From CAWJMD01 sp963845675 (lineage in GTDB: Bacteria; Actinomycetota; Actinomycetes; Actinomycetales; CAWJMD01), in assembly GCA_963845675.1 (NCBI GenBank), contig CAWJSX010000003.1, positions 1 through 64,000 of the forward strand: DNA of 64,000 bases. The letters run 5' to 3'. A program made the translations under genes and the position numbers. Numbering within the stretch: the stretch's first letter is position 1; every line of letters begins with the position of its first letter. A model generated the notes under the pieces. That model did no database searches. It saw nothing but the letters and a program-made list of their open reading frames with translations, and was not told the DNA's origin. Below, piece by piece: positions 36,048 to 45,952 of this stretch.

Positions 36048-37603
36048 CCCGGCGGGTCGGCCACGTCCTGGGAGCCCTGCTGGCGGTCGGCACCATCGCG
36101 CTCGTCGCCTCCGGTGCGGCCACCGACTGGGCCGCGCCGGTGTCCCTGACCCTGCCGGGGGCCTCCGAGCCGCACCGTGTGGGTCTCGGGCGCACGAACA
36201 CGGTCCTGGTGTGCCCGGGCGCACCGGAGCTGGCGGAGGCCGGGAGCACCGACGAGGACTTCGAGAACGGCGGCGTCGAGACGCGGACGCGCGTGGACGC
36301 GACGTCGTCGACGCCCGACGCACGCCTGGTCGGCGCGGTCGTGTCGGCACCCGGACGGGACGGCACCGTCGTCGCGCCCGAGCAGATCGACGTCGTGGAC
36401 GGCGAGGAGGTCCAGAGCCTCACGTCCTCGACGCCCGAGACGGCAACGGTTGTCGCCGTCCCCTCGGGCAACCTGGCGGCCGAGCTGTCGGCGCTGCGCA
36501 CCTCCCTCACGGAGTCCGGTGACCTGAGAGGACTGGCAGCGTCGAGCTGCGTGACGCCGTCGCCGCGGTCCTACCTCGTCGGTGGTGGCGTCGAGCCGGG
36601 CCGCAGCGCGGTCGTGACCCTGTCCAACCCCGGCCGCACCACGGCCGTCGTGGACCTGCGGGTCCTGACGCCCGAGGGCCCGGTCGAACCCGCGTCCGCT
36701 CAGGACGTCGCCGTCGCGCCCGGCACAGTCCGCGAGCTGCTGCTGGAGGGGCTCGTCCCCGAGCAGGCGGTCCTCGCGGTCGAGGTGGTCGCCGACGGCG
36801 GCAGCGTCGCGGCGACGATGACCGACACCCAGCTCGACGGCGTGGTGCCGGCCGGGGTCGAGGTGGTGCCGGCCGTGCCGGCCCTGACCGAGGCCGTCAT
36901 CCCCGGCATCCTCGCGGGCTCGGCGGAGGTGACGCTGCGGATCGCGGTACCCGGCAGCGAGCCGGCCGTCGTGGGATGGCAGGTCGAGGGCCCCGGCGGG
37001 CCCGTCGTCCCCGCCGGCGAGTCCGTGGCGTCCGTGCAGGGGGGCCAGGTGGTGGACGTCCCGATAGAGGGGCTCGGGCCGGGTCGCGTGAACCTGCGGG
37101 TCGAGGCGGACCAGCCGGTGGGGCTGTCGGTCGAGGTGGTGGCCGGTCCCTCGACGTCGCCGACCGACGCGACCGACACCGACGGGCAGGCCCGTGAGCG
37201 TGCGTATGCCGTCCCCGCCCCGGCGGTGACGGACACGGCCGTCCTCTCCGTCGCGAAGGAGCCCCTGCGGACCAACCTGGTGCTGTCCACCGCCGGCACC
37301 GACGCCCGGGTGACGCTGCGGCCGGTGGACGCTCGAGGGCGTGCCGGTGACCCGGTCGACGTCCCGGTGGAGCCCGGGGTCGCCGCGGTCGTGCCCTTCG
37401 ACGTCCTCGAGGACGCGTCAGCGGTCAGGGTCGAGGTGGGACAGGGGGTCGTGCACGTCGCCCAGCTCGTCGCCGCGTCGGTGGAGGCCGACAGCCCCGA
37501 GGCCGGGCGGTCGCCCCTGTTCTCGATCGTGCCGGTGACGGTCCCCGAGAGCACCCAGCGGACGGTTCGCGTCGCCCGACCGGAACCCGGTCGCTGGCCC
37601 TGA
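36044..37603 (+). CDS. DUF5719 secreted/membrane-anchored protein
   Basis: An intact 519-residue protein. A signal or anchor helix is at about residues 8-28 (VLGALLAVGTIALVASGAAT). The rest is extracytoplasmic, beta-rich sequence with repeated AVVDLRVLTPEGPVEP and VLAVEVVADGGSVAATM-type strands, ending RTVRVARPEPGRWP. It matches the DUF5719 family, of unknown function, which in actinobacteria regularly follows the large membrane GT2. The ATGA overlap makes it translationally coupled to the GT2, so it probably works on the same glycan outside the membrane. Only two cysteines are visible in the mature part (LVCPGA, SSCVTP), which may form a disulfide. Confidence 0.8.
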   Translation: MTRRVGHVLGALLAVGTIALVASGAATDWAAPVSLTLPGASEPHRVGLGRTNTVLVCPGAPELAEAGSTDEDFENGGVETRTRVDATSSTPDARLVGAVVSAPGRDGTVVAPEQIDVVDGEEVQSLTSSTPETATVVAVPSGNLAAELSALRTSLTESGDLRGLAASSCVTPSPRSYLVGGGVEPGRSAVVTLSNPGRTTAVVDLRVLTPEGPVEPASAQDVAVAPGTVRELLLEGLVPEQAVLAVEVVADGGSVAATMTDTQLDGVVPAGVEVVPAVPALTEAVIPGILAGSAEVTLRIAVPGSEPAVVGWQVEGPGGPVVPAGESVASVQGGQVVDVPIEGLGPGRVNLRVEADQPVGLSVEVVAGPSTSPTDATDTDGQARERAYAVPAPAVTDTAVLSVAKEPLRTNLVLSTAGTDARVTLRPVDARGRAGDPVDVPVEPGVAAVVPFDVLEDASAVRVEVGQGVVHVAQLVAASVEADSPEAGRSPLFSIVPVTVPESTQRTVRVARPEPGRWP

Positions 37604-37643
37604 CCCCGCCGTGGCGCGGTGCCCCCAGGGCGCTGCCCGGCGC

Positions 37644-38102
37644 TCAGTCGTCGCGGAAGCCGGGGTCGAGCTCCTCCGGCGAGATCCCGAGCGCGTGGGC
37701 GACCTGCTCGACCAGCACGGTGCGCACGAGGTCCGGCAGGCTCGTCTCCGGTCCCGCCCGGAGCTCGACCGGCCGGCGGTAGACCACCACCCGGGCCGGT
37801 AGCGAGCGGTCGGCGGGGAAGTACCTGCCGAGCGGAACCTCTCCTGCCTCCCAGGGGGAGGGGTCGGCCGGCGGGACGTCCTCCACGGCGAACTCCACGT
37901 CCTCGAGTCGTGCACCCCAGCGGTCGCCCAGGCGCTCGACGACGTCGAGGACGTGCTCGTCGAAGCGCTCCGAACGGGTGCGCGCCGCAGGGACGGAGGG
38001 CGGGAGCAGCGGGCCGCGCAGGCCGCGACCCCGGCGGTCCCGGCGGCGCCGACGGGGTGCCGCGACCGATCGTCGGCCGGGGTCGGGTGCGGTCCAGGGC
38101 AT
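37644..38102 (-). CDS. Zincin-like metallopeptidase family protein, HExxH degenerate
   Basis: A 152-residue protein on the strand opposite its neighbours. The N-terminal 40 residues are basic (RRSVAAPRRRRRDRRGRG). The domain then reads VLDVVERLGDRWGARLEDVE, PLGRYFPADRSLPARVVVYR and LVRTVLVEQVAHALGISPEE. The family normally shows HEVxHHFG where this has VEQVAHALG: the first His and the Glu arrangement are lost. As far as I recall, actinobacterial members (the Rv3259 type) share this loss, so the protein may be structural or a pseudo-enzyme. The ATG at 38102 was chosen to match the family; the frame is open further upstream. Confidence 0.7.
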   Translation of the reverse strand: MPWTAPDPGRRSVAAPRRRRRDRRGRGLRGPLLPPSVPAARTRSERFDEHVLDVVERLGDRWGARLEDVEFAVEDVPPADPSPWEAGEVPLGRYFPADRSLPARVVVYRRPVELRAGPETSLPDLVRTVLVEQVAHALGISPEELDPGFRDD

Positions 38103-38177
38103 CCGTCGAGCGTAGCCCCGGGCGGCGACACGGGCCCGGTCGCCGGTGGGGTCCGACGGGGTGTCGGGCCGGCGGGG

Positions 38178-38183
38178 TACGGT
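38178..38183 (+). promoter_or_regulatory. Putative -10 box (TACGGT), leaderless DUF3499 gene
   Basis: TACGGT ends seven bases before the GTG at 38191, the typical spacing for an actinobacterial leaderless message. Confidence 0.45.
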
Positions 38184-38190
38184 CCCGTCC

Positions 38191-38571
38191 GTGAGCGGAG
38201 CCAGGACCTCGGTGAGACGGTGCGGCCGGAGCGCGTGCACCCAGGCGGCCGTGGCCACCCTGACGTACGTCTACTCGGACTCCACGGCCGTCCTCGGCCC
38301 GCTCGCGGTCGCCGCCGAGCCCCACTGCTACGACCTGTGCGCCGTCCACTCCCAGCGTCTCACGGCCCCGCGCGGCTGGGAGGTCGTGAGGCTGGCCCCG
38401 CAGGTGGACGACCGGGGTCCGAGCGACGACGACCTGCTCGCGCTCGCCGACGCGGTCCGCGAGGCCGCACGGCCACGCACGGACGGCCCTGCGCCGGCGC
38501 AGGTCACGGCGCTCGAGGTCGGCCGTCGCGGCCACCTGCGCGTGCTGCGCGACCCCCAGCAGCTCGCCTGA
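38191..38571 (+). CDS. DUF3499 protein
   Basis: An intact 126-residue cytoplasmic protein of unknown function, conserved across actinobacteria between the zincin-like gene and manB (Rv3258c position). Four cysteines form two pairs, RRCGRSACTQ and HCYDLCAVHS, with a histidine near the second, so a metal (zinc) site is likely. The middle has ATLTYVYSDSTAVLGPLAVA, and the end is charged. The GTG at 38191 was preferred over an upstream start at 38146 because it follows a leaderless-type -10 box and the family begins with ARTSVRRC. Confidence 0.8.
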   Translation: MSGARTSVRRCGRSACTQAAVATLTYVYSDSTAVLGPLAVAAEPHCYDLCAVHSQRLTAPRGWEVVRLAPQVDDRGPSDDDLLALADAVREAARPRTDGPAPAQVTALEVGRRGHLRVLRDPQQLA

Positions 38572-38801
38572 AATCACGCACTGTCACCGAGCCGCCGCTC
38601 GGGGGCGTCGATTCGGGGCCCTGAGAGGCCCGATTCACTCACATGGCCCAACTCTTTTGGAGCCAACTCAAGGAATTTCGGACATTCACCGATGGTGTGG
38701 TCAGTCCTCCGCCCCGTACGCGGAGTGACACGAGCTCGAGTGGTCAACGGCCGAGAACACCGAGCAGGTCACCGCCATCCCCCCAGTGAAGTGGATCCGA
38801 C
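38572..38801 (+). promoter_or_regulatory. AT-richer intergenic region upstream of zinc-ribbon gene
   Basis: The longest gap in the window (230 bp). Its centre (38630-38700) is clearly poorer in G+C than its surroundings. CCAACTC occurs twice (38648-38654 and 38663-38669), flanking TTTTGGAG, so that TTGG-AG-CCAA also forms an inverted repeat. AAGGAATTTCGG at about 38670 resembles an ECF-type -35 (GGAA). These suggest a regulated promoter, but I cannot fix the -10. Confidence 0.4.
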
Positions 38802-39059
38802 ATGCCTGCTGCCGTCTCGCACCGCCGCTCCCGCACCGCCGCCCCGGCCGCCCCCCTTGGCTCGCTGATCTCGCAGCGCCAGCAGCCCCACTGCTCCTCG
38901 TGCGGCTCGTCCCGCGTCACCCGCCTCGCCATGCACCTGACGGACGGAACGCCGGTCGTCTTCACCTCGTGCCACCGGTGCGAGGTCCGCTGCTGGGAGC
39001 ACGACGGCACCCCCCTCGACGTGCAGGACGTGCTCGAGCACACCCGCAAGCCCGCCTGA
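38802..39059 (+). CDS. Small zinc-ribbon protein
   Basis: An intact 85-residue protein with the pattern CSSCGSSRVTRLAMHLTDGT followed by FTSCHRCEVRCW. The two CxxC knuckles (about residues 31-34 and 57-60), about 24 residues apart, make a rubredoxin-like zinc ribbon. The N-terminal 25 residues are basic and low in complexity. I do not recognise a named family. It lies 39 bp upstream of manB on the same strand, behind the most AT-rich intergenic region. A regulator or small adaptor role is a guess. Confidence 0.72.
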   Translation: MPAAVSHRRSRTAAPAAPLGSLISQRQQPHCSSCGSSRVTRLAMHLTDGTPVVFTSCHRCEVRCWEHDGTPLDVQDVLEHTRKPA

Positions 39060-39084
39060 CCAGCGCACGACCCCCGGGCGGCTC

Positions 39085-39090
39085 TAGGCT
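39085..39090 (+). promoter_or_regulatory. Putative -10 box (TAGGCT), leaderless manB
   Basis: TAGGCT ends seven bases before the GTG at 39098, so manB probably has its own leaderless promoter. Confidence 0.45.
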
Positions 39091-39097
39091 GGCGCCC

Positions 39098-40543
39098 GTG
39101 CCCCCCACCCACGACCTGTCCGCCGTCGTCAAGGCGTACGACATCCGCGGGATCGTGCCGGACGAGTGGGGCCCCGCCGAGGCCCGTGCCCTCGGCGCCG
39201 CCGCCGTCGACGTGCTCCTGCCCACCGCGTCGCCGCCCGGCGCGAGCCGGAGCGCCGGCAGCCGCACCTTCGTCGTCGGGCACGACATGCGCCCCTCGTC
39301 CCCCGAGCTGGTCGACGCCTTCTCCGAGGGCGTGACGCTCCGGGGTGCCGACTGCATCGTCGTGGGGCTCTGCTCCACCGACGGGCTCTACTACGCGAGC
39401 GGCGTGCGGAACAGCCCGGGCGCGATGTTCACCGCGAGCCACAACCCCGCCCGCTACAACGGTGTGAAGCTCTGCCGCGCCGGCGCACGCGCCGTCGGGC
39501 AGACCACGGGGCTGGCCGAGATCCGCGACCTGGCCACCCGCTACCTGCGCGACGAGGTGCCCGTCGCCGAGCACCTGGGCCGACGGACCGGCGAGGACCT
39601 GCTGCGGGGGTACGCCGAGCACCTCCGTGGCCTGGTGGACCTGCGTGGCGGCCGTCCGCTGCGCGTCGTGGTCGACGCCGGCAACGGGATGGCGGGCCTG
39701 ACCGCCCCGGCGGTGCTCGGGGGATCGGCCGGGCTCGACCCGCTGCCCCTGGACGTGGTCGACCTCTACTTCGAGCTGGACGGCACCTTCCCGAACCACG
39801 AGGCCAACCCCCTGGAGCCGGAGAACCTGCGCGACCTGCAGGCCGCCGTCGTCGCCCACGGCGCGGACCTCGGTCTGGCCTTCGACGGGGACGCCGACCG
39901 ATGCTTCGTCGTGGACGAGCAGGGCGAGCCCGTCGACCCGAGCGCCGTCACCGCCCTGGTTGCCTTGCGGGAGATCGCGAAGGAGCAGGCGGCCGGCCGC
40001 GAGGCCACGGTCCTGCACAACCTCATCACCTCACGGGTGGTGCCCGAGCTGGTCTCGGGCGCGGGCGGTGTCGCGGTCCGCACGCGCGTCGGGCACTCCT
40101 TCATCAAGCACGAGATGGCGGCCACGGGAGCAGTGTTCGGCGGCGAGCACTCGGCCCACTACTACTTCCGCGAGTTCTGGGGGGCCGACACCGGCATGCT
40201 GGCCGCGCTGCACGTTCTCGCGGCCCTGCAGGAGCAGGACCAGCCGCTGTCGGCTCTCGTGGCCGCCTACCAGCGCTACCGCAGCAGCGGCGAGATCAAC
40301 TCCCGCGTGGACGACGTGACGTCGACGGTGGCCCGAGTGCGTCACGAGTTCGCCGATCGCGGCGAGGTCGACGACCTCGACGGGATGACGGTCAGCAGCC
40401 AGGACGGGACGATGTGGTGGTTCAACCTCAGGGCCTCGAACACCGAGCCGCTGCTGCGGCTCAACGTCGAGGCCGCCGACGACGAGACGATGATGCGGGT
40501 GCGCGACGAGGTGCTCGCCCTGGTCCGGCAGGAGACGGCATGA
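39098..40543 (+). CDS. manB: Phosphomannomutase/phosphoglucomutase
   Basis: Converts mannose-6-phosphate to mannose-1-phosphate (and often the glucose pair), the precursor of GDP-mannose for glycans and glycolipids. Intact, 481 residues. The phospho-serine is Ser114 in FTASHNPARYNGVK. The magnesium loop is DGDADR at 263-268, the sugar loop is EHSAHYYFREFWG, and the phosphate loop is RASNTEPLLRLNVEA near the end. The GTG at 39098 fits the start ...AVVKAYDIRGIVPDEWG. Its stop overlaps the Trm112-like gene (ATGA). Together with the SIS-domain isomerase that follows, it forms a mannose-phosphate operon. Confidence 0.9.
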   Translation: MPPTHDLSAVVKAYDIRGIVPDEWGPAEARALGAAAVDVLLPTASPPGASRSAGSRTFVVGHDMRPSSPELVDAFSEGVTLRGADCIVVGLCSTDGLYYASGVRNSPGAMFTASHNPARYNGVKLCRAGARAVGQTTGLAEIRDLATRYLRDEVPVAEHLGRRTGEDLLRGYAEHLRGLVDLRGGRPLRVVVDAGNGMAGLTAPAVLGGSAGLDPLPLDVVDLYFELDGTFPNHEANPLEPENLRDLQAAVVAHGADLGLAFDGDADRCFVVDEQGEPVDPSAVTALVALREIAKEQAAGREATVLHNLITSRVVPELVSGAGGVAVRTRVGHSFIKHEMAATGAVFGGEHSAHYYFREFWGADTGMLAALHVLAALQEQDQPLSALVAAYQRYRSSGEINSRVDDVTSTVARVRHEFADRGEVDDLDGMTVSSQDGTMWWFNLRASNTEPLLRLNVEAADDETMMRVRDEVLALVRQETA

Positions 40544-40734
40544 CGACACCGATCGAGCCCTGGCTGCGCGGGATCCTGCGCTGCCCCGCGTGCCGCAGCG
40601 AGCTGGAGGACGGCACCGGTCCGGACGGCGACCCCGAGCTCGTGTGCTCGGACGCCGACTGCGGGCTCGCCTACCGCGTCGACGACGGCGTCCCCGTCCT
40701 CCTCGCGGACCAGGCCCGGGCCGCCCAGGGCTGA
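40540..40734 (+). CDS. Trm112-family protein
   Basis: A 64-residue intact protein with a zinc-binding fold: LRCPACRSELE, then VCSDADCGLAYRVDDGVPVL, giving CxxC and CxxxxC. Trm112-like proteins activate methyltransferases in eukaryotes; the bacterial short form (YcaR-like) is of unknown role. The four-base overlap with manB shows translational coupling. It sits between manB and the SIS gene, as in other actinobacteria. Confidence 0.85.
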   Translation: MTTPIEPWLRGILRCPACRSELEDGTGPDGDPELVCSDADCGLAYRVDDGVPVLLADQARAAQG

Positions 40735-40778
40735 CCGGCGCGCCCACAGACCACCATCCCCGACGGAGCGGAGCACCC

Positions 40779-41978
40779 GTGCCCAGCCTCGACGAGAACC
40801 TGCTCGACGACCCCGATGCCCTCGCCGAGGCGGACCCCCGGGCGGTGCTCCGGTCGCTCGCGGGAGCCGGTGCCCAGGTGCGTCGCTCGGTCGAGATGAG
40901 CCGCGAGACGATCCCCCCGCACTGGGACCCGGTCGACCGCCCGCGGGCGGTCCTGGTCGCGGCTCGCGGAGGTGCGGCGGTGGTCGGGGACGCCCTGGCC
41001 GCGGTGGTGGGCAGCGCGGGACCCGTCCCCGTCGTCGCCCTGTCCGGGGGCAGCCTGCCAGCCTGGGTCGGGTCCCTCGACCTCGTCGTGGCGCTGTCGC
41101 TGTCGGGTCGGGCGGAGGGTGCGGTCGCCGTCGCGGCCGAGGCCGGTCGGCGCGGCGCGTCCCTGCTGACCGTGGGGGGCGGCGACTCCCCCCTCGAGCA
41201 GGTGTCGGCACGCTTCCGGGGCGCGCACGTCCGCCTGCCGGAGCCCCGGGTCGACGCCACGAGTGCGCCCACGTCCCGCACGGCGCTGTGGTCCCTGCTG
41301 ACACCCACCCTGATGGCGTGCGCCCAGTGGGGCCTGCTGCCCCACGAGGCCACGGGCAGCGAGGAGGACCTCGCCGCCGTCGCGGACGCGCTCGACGCGG
41401 AGGCGGAGGCCTGCCGTCCCTCCTCGGAGTCGTTCGTGAACCCGGCGAAGGGCCTGGCGCTCGAGCTCGGGTCGACAGTCCCGGTGTTCCTGGGCGACAG
41501 CCCCCTCGCCACCGTCGCCGCCCGCCGGGGTGCGTCGGTGCTCGGGCGGACGGCGCGCGTACCGGCTGTGCACGGCGGGCTTCCCGACGACGCCGGGGAC
41601 GTGGTGGCCCTCTTCGGGGGGCCCTTCGCGGCCAACGACGACGACGAGGTGTTCGCCGACCCCTTCCTTGACGGCCAGCCGGCGACCCGCCTGCGCCTGG
41701 TGCTGATGGAGACCGGCGACGGGATCGGCTTCTCCGCGGTGCACGAGCTCGCCCGCCGGAGCGGCGTGGCCTGCAGCGAGGTCCGCGCGCACCTGGAGTC
41801 CACCTCGTCCGACCCGCTCGACGTGGCCTCGTCGTCCGGTGTCGCCGAGAGCCCGCTGCAGCACTTCGCCCGCGTCGTGTCGCGCGTGGACTTCGCCGCC
41901 ACCTACCTGGCGCTCGCGACCGGCATCGACCCGTCGCTGTCGCCGCACGTGGCGGAGCTGCGCGACTCGCTGCGTTGA
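40779..41978 (+). CDS. SIS-domain sugar-phosphate isomerase-like protein (PGI/PMI family)
   Basis: A 399-residue intact protein of the bifunctional phosphoglucose/phosphomannose isomerase-like family, which may make mannose-6-phosphate for ManB. The start at GTG 40779 follows a purine-rich CGGAGCGGAG. Two SIS halves are visible: AVLVAARGGAAVVGDALAAV and LVVALSLSGRAEGAVAVAAE in the first, VPVFLGDSPLATVAARRGAS and VALFGGPFAANDDDEVFADP in the second. The usual active-site His/Glu pattern of the PGI/PMI enzymes cannot be confirmed by eye, so some members may be inactive homologues. The place after manB and the Trm112-like gene matches Rv3256c. Confidence 0.75.
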   Translation: MPSLDENLLDDPDALAEADPRAVLRSLAGAGAQVRRSVEMSRETIPPHWDPVDRPRAVLVAARGGAAVVGDALAAVVGSAGPVPVVALSGGSLPAWVGSLDLVVALSLSGRAEGAVAVAAEAGRRGASLLTVGGGDSPLEQVSARFRGAHVRLPEPRVDATSAPTSRTALWSLLTPTLMACAQWGLLPHEATGSEEDLAAVADALDAEAEACRPSSESFVNPAKGLALELGSTVPVFLGDSPLATVAARRGASVLGRTARVPAVHGGLPDDAGDVVALFGGPFAANDDDEVFADPFLDGQPATRLRLVLMETGDGIGFSAVHELARRSGVACSEVRAHLESTSSDPLDVASSSGVAESPLQHFARVVSRVDFAATYLALATGIDPSLSPHVAELRDSLR

Positions 41979-42013
41979 GCCGGACCCCGTCAGCGGTCCC
42001 GCCCGGCGCGCCC

Positions 42014-42019
42014 TAGAGT
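42014..42019 (+). promoter_or_regulatory. Putative -10 box (TAGAGT) of CDF gene
   Basis: TAGAGT is 79 bp before the ATG at 42098. GCAGGAGGACT lies just before the ATG as a strong ribosome site. The rest of the 119-bp gap shows no structure. Confidence 0.35.
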
Positions 42020-42097
42020 GACGCGGTCCGGCGCCTCGCGTCCGGACGCACGTCGACAGGGCCGCAGACCACGCACGACACGCAGCAGGAGGACTGG

Positions 42098-43058
42098 ATG
42101 GCATCCGGCGGGGGCACCAAGGCGATCGTGGCGGCGCTGCTCGCCAACACCGGCATCGCCGTCACCAAGTTCGTCGCGTGGCTGCTCACCCAGTCGTCGT
42201 CGATGCTCGCGGAGTCGATCCACTCCCTCGCGGACGCCGGCAACCAGGTGCTGCTGCTCGTGGGCGGGAAGCGGGCCAAGCGCCAGGCCACTCCCGAACA
42301 CCCCTTCGGGTACGGCCGCGAGCGGTACGTCTACGCCTTCATCGTGTCGATCGTCCTCTTCACCCTGGGTGGCCTGTTCGCGCTGTACGAGGCGTGGCAC
42401 AAGTGGGCGGACCCGCACCCGATCGAGGCCTGGCACTGGGTGCCGATCCTGGTCCTCGTCACGGCGATCGTGCTGGAGAGCTTCTCCTTCCGCACCGCGA
42501 TCGTCGAGTCGAACCACGTCCGCGGGAAGCGGTCCTGGGTCGAGTTCGTCCGGACCGCCAAGGAGCCTGAGCTGCCCGTGATCCTGCTCGAGGACCTCGG
42601 GCGCGCTGGTCGGGCTGGTGTTCGCGCTCTTCGGGGTCGGGCTGACGCTGCTCACGGACGACGGCCGCTGGGACGCCGCAGGGACCGCGATGATCGGTCT
42701 GCTGCTGGTCACCATCGCGACCGTGCTGGCGATCGAGATGAAGTCGCTGCTGCTGGGGGAGGGCGCGACCCCCGAGCAGGTGCGGGCGATCACCGCGGCC
42801 GTCCCCGGCGAGGGCGTCGAGTCGGTGATCCACCTCAAGACGCTCCACCTCGGCCCGGAGGAGCTGCTGGTCGGCGCCAAGATCGCGATCTCGCCGTCGT
42901 CCACCGCAGCCGAGATCGCCGACGCGATCGACGCGGCCGAGCGTCGGATCCGGTCCGCCGTCCCGATCGCGCGCGTGATCTACCTGGAGCCGGACCTGCG
43001 CGAGCCCGCGTCGCCGGGGCAGGGCGACGACCCGGCGCGCGTCGGCCTGGAGGGCTGA
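42098..43058 (+). CDS. Cation diffusion facilitator family transporter (one frameshift)
   Basis: A membrane exporter of divalent cations such as zinc, driven by proton exchange. It starts MASGGGTKAIVAALLANTGI and has SSMLAESIHSLADAGNQVLL, with the His/Asp metal-site pattern of helix II, then about five membrane helices. An inserted base near 42598 moves the frame; the second part starts LVGLVFALFGVGLTLLTDDG and ends with the cytoplasmic domain VESVIHLKTLHLGPEELLVG. About 320 residues, close to the family norm. The stretch ESFSFRTAIVESNHVRGK is typical of the CDF subgroup near the SIS gene in actinobacteria. Confidence 0.84.
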
Positions 43059-43065
43059 CCGCTCA

Positions 43066-44250
43066 TCAGGGTGCCGCGCGGCTGTGCAGCACCCGGCCTC
43101 CTGCCACCACGAGGCGGCGCTCAGGGGTCCTGACCAGCGCGTCCATCGGGTTCAGGGCGTCGACGAGGACGACGTCCGCACGCGCGCCCGGCACGAGGTC
43201 GTGCACGTCACGGCCCACGAAGCGCCCGGCGTCCCGCGTCGCCAGCTCGACCACGCGGCGCAGGTCCTCGTCGGAGACCAGGCTCGACGCCCGCGCGTAC
43301 TGCCAGGCGATGCCGAGGGTGTCTCCCGTCCCGTAGGGGCTCCACAGGTCGCGGATGCCGTCCGTACCCAGGGCGACGCCGACCCCGGCCCGGTCCAGCT
43401 CGTGCAGAGGGAGCTGGGGAAGCCGCAGCGGCGCGACCGTGGTCATGGTGATGCGCAGCTCGCCCATCGCCTGCAGCAGGTCCCGTCGGCGGGACACGTC
43501 GAGCTGCGCGACCGCGAACCCGTGGGCGATGTTCACCCTGCCGGCGAGACCGTGCCTGAGCGTGCGCTCGACGATCAGCTCGATCTGGAAGGCGCCGAGC
43601 TCGGCCGGGTCGTGCAGGTGGAGGTCGACCCCGCAGCCGTGGCGCTCGGCGATGTCGAAGAGCCCGTCCAGCTGTCCTACCGGGTCGCGGTCGATCGTCG
43701 CGGGGTCGAGTCCCCCGATGTGCTCGACGCCCGCAGCGGCCGCCCGGTCGAGGAGATCCAGCACCCCGGGGCGGCGCAGCACCCCGTCCTGCGGGAAGGC
43801 CACGATCTCGACGGTCAGCGCCCCGTCGAACGTGGCGACGGCCTCGCGCACCACCTCGATGCCCCGTAGCCCCAGGCCGAGGTCGACGTCGACGTGGGTG
43901 CGGATGGCCGTCGTCCCGTGGCGCACCATCTCGTCGAGCACGGCGCGGGTGATGTCGACGCCCGGGATCCCGAGGGCGTCCCGGCGTGCGCGCTCGTGCC
44001 GGATGCGGCCCTCCGTCCCCCCGTCCCCGCCGTAGGACTCCCAGGGCAGGCCCCACCAGGACTTGTCCACGTGGGCGTGGGCGTTGACGAGACCCGGGAG
44101 GGCGAGCAGCCCGCCTCCGTCGACACGGGCCTCGGAGCCGGGGGCGGTGCCGGCGGGCACGACGTCGGAGATCCGGTCGCCGTCCACGACGAGGTCGCTG
44201 GGCGCCCCGCCCCACGGACGGACATCGGCGATGACGAGGTCGGCGCACAC
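43066..44250 (-). CDS. Amidohydrolase (cytosine-deaminase-like)
   Basis: A TIM-barrel metal hydrolase of 394 residues, related to cytosine and isocytosine deaminases; the substrate is unknown. The N-terminal strand CADLVIADVRPWGG is followed by LPGLVNAHAHVDKSWWG, with metal ligands His58 and His60 in HAH. Others are expected in IRTHVDVDLGLGLRG, VDLHLHDPAELGAF, RVNIAHGFAVAQ and ALGTDGIRDLWSPYG (Asp). The GTG at 44250 was chosen by homology. Intact. It is convergent with the CDF gene (seven-base gap) and divergent from ahcY. Confidence 0.8.
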   Translation of the reverse strand: MCADLVIADVRPWGGAPSDLVVDGDRISDVVPAGTAPGSEARVDGGGLLALPGLVNAHAHVDKSWWGLPWESYGGDGGTEGRIRHERARRDALGIPGVDITRAVLDEMVRHGTTAIRTHVDVDLGLGLRGIEVVREAVATFDGALTVEIVAFPQDGVLRRPGVLDLLDRAAAAGVEHIGGLDPATIDRDPVGQLDGLFDIAERHGCGVDLHLHDPAELGAFQIELIVERTLRHGLAGRVNIAHGFAVAQLDVSRRRDLLQAMGELRITMTTVAPLRLPQLPLHELDRAGVGVALGTDGIRDLWSPYGTGDTLGIAWQYARASSLVSDEDLRRVVELATRDAGRFVGRDVHDLVPGARADVVLVDALNPMDALVRTPERRLVVAGGRVLHSRAAP

Positions 44251-44306
44251 GCGAGCGACCCTACGTGCAGCGGGTTCGCTGCAGGCGCACTGACCGGTTC
44301 CGGGTC

Positions 44307-44321
44307 GTGGTCGTCGACCAC
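44307..44321. promoter_or_regulatory. 15-bp palindrome in the ahcY promoter (possible operator)
   Basis: GTGGTCG-T-CGACCAC is a perfect seven-base inverted repeat with a one-base centre. It ends five bases before the putative -10 of ahcY, in the place where a repressor would block polymerase. Confidence 0.5.
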
Positions 44322-44326
44322 CGCTG

Positions 44327-44332
44327 TAGACT
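44327..44332 (+). promoter_or_regulatory. Putative -10 box (TAGACT) of ahcY
   Basis: TAGACT fits the actinobacterial -10. The leader to the ATG at 44452 would be about 110 nt. It contains GGAGCACGCTGGATCAGCGCG (in two halves CGCTG/CAGCG that can pair), but I could not match it to the SAH riboswitch. Confidence 0.45.
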
Positions 44333-44451
44333 GGGGCCCGTACCGGCGTAGGTGATGCCGCTGGCCCAGAGGGGTCGCGCCGGGTCCATCGCAGGGAGCA
44401 CGCTGGATCAGCGCGCCCCGACGCCCGATCGACCCCGACGGAAGGTACGTC

Positions 44452-45942
<1,491 letters not shown>

Positions 45943-45952
45943 CGCGGTAACG

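Noticed and set aside
44333..44451. SAH riboswitch in the ahcY leader
   Set aside because: CGCTG and CAGCG can pair near 44400, but I could not lay the conserved core and pseudoknot of the SAH riboswitch over it; a covariance-model search would decide.
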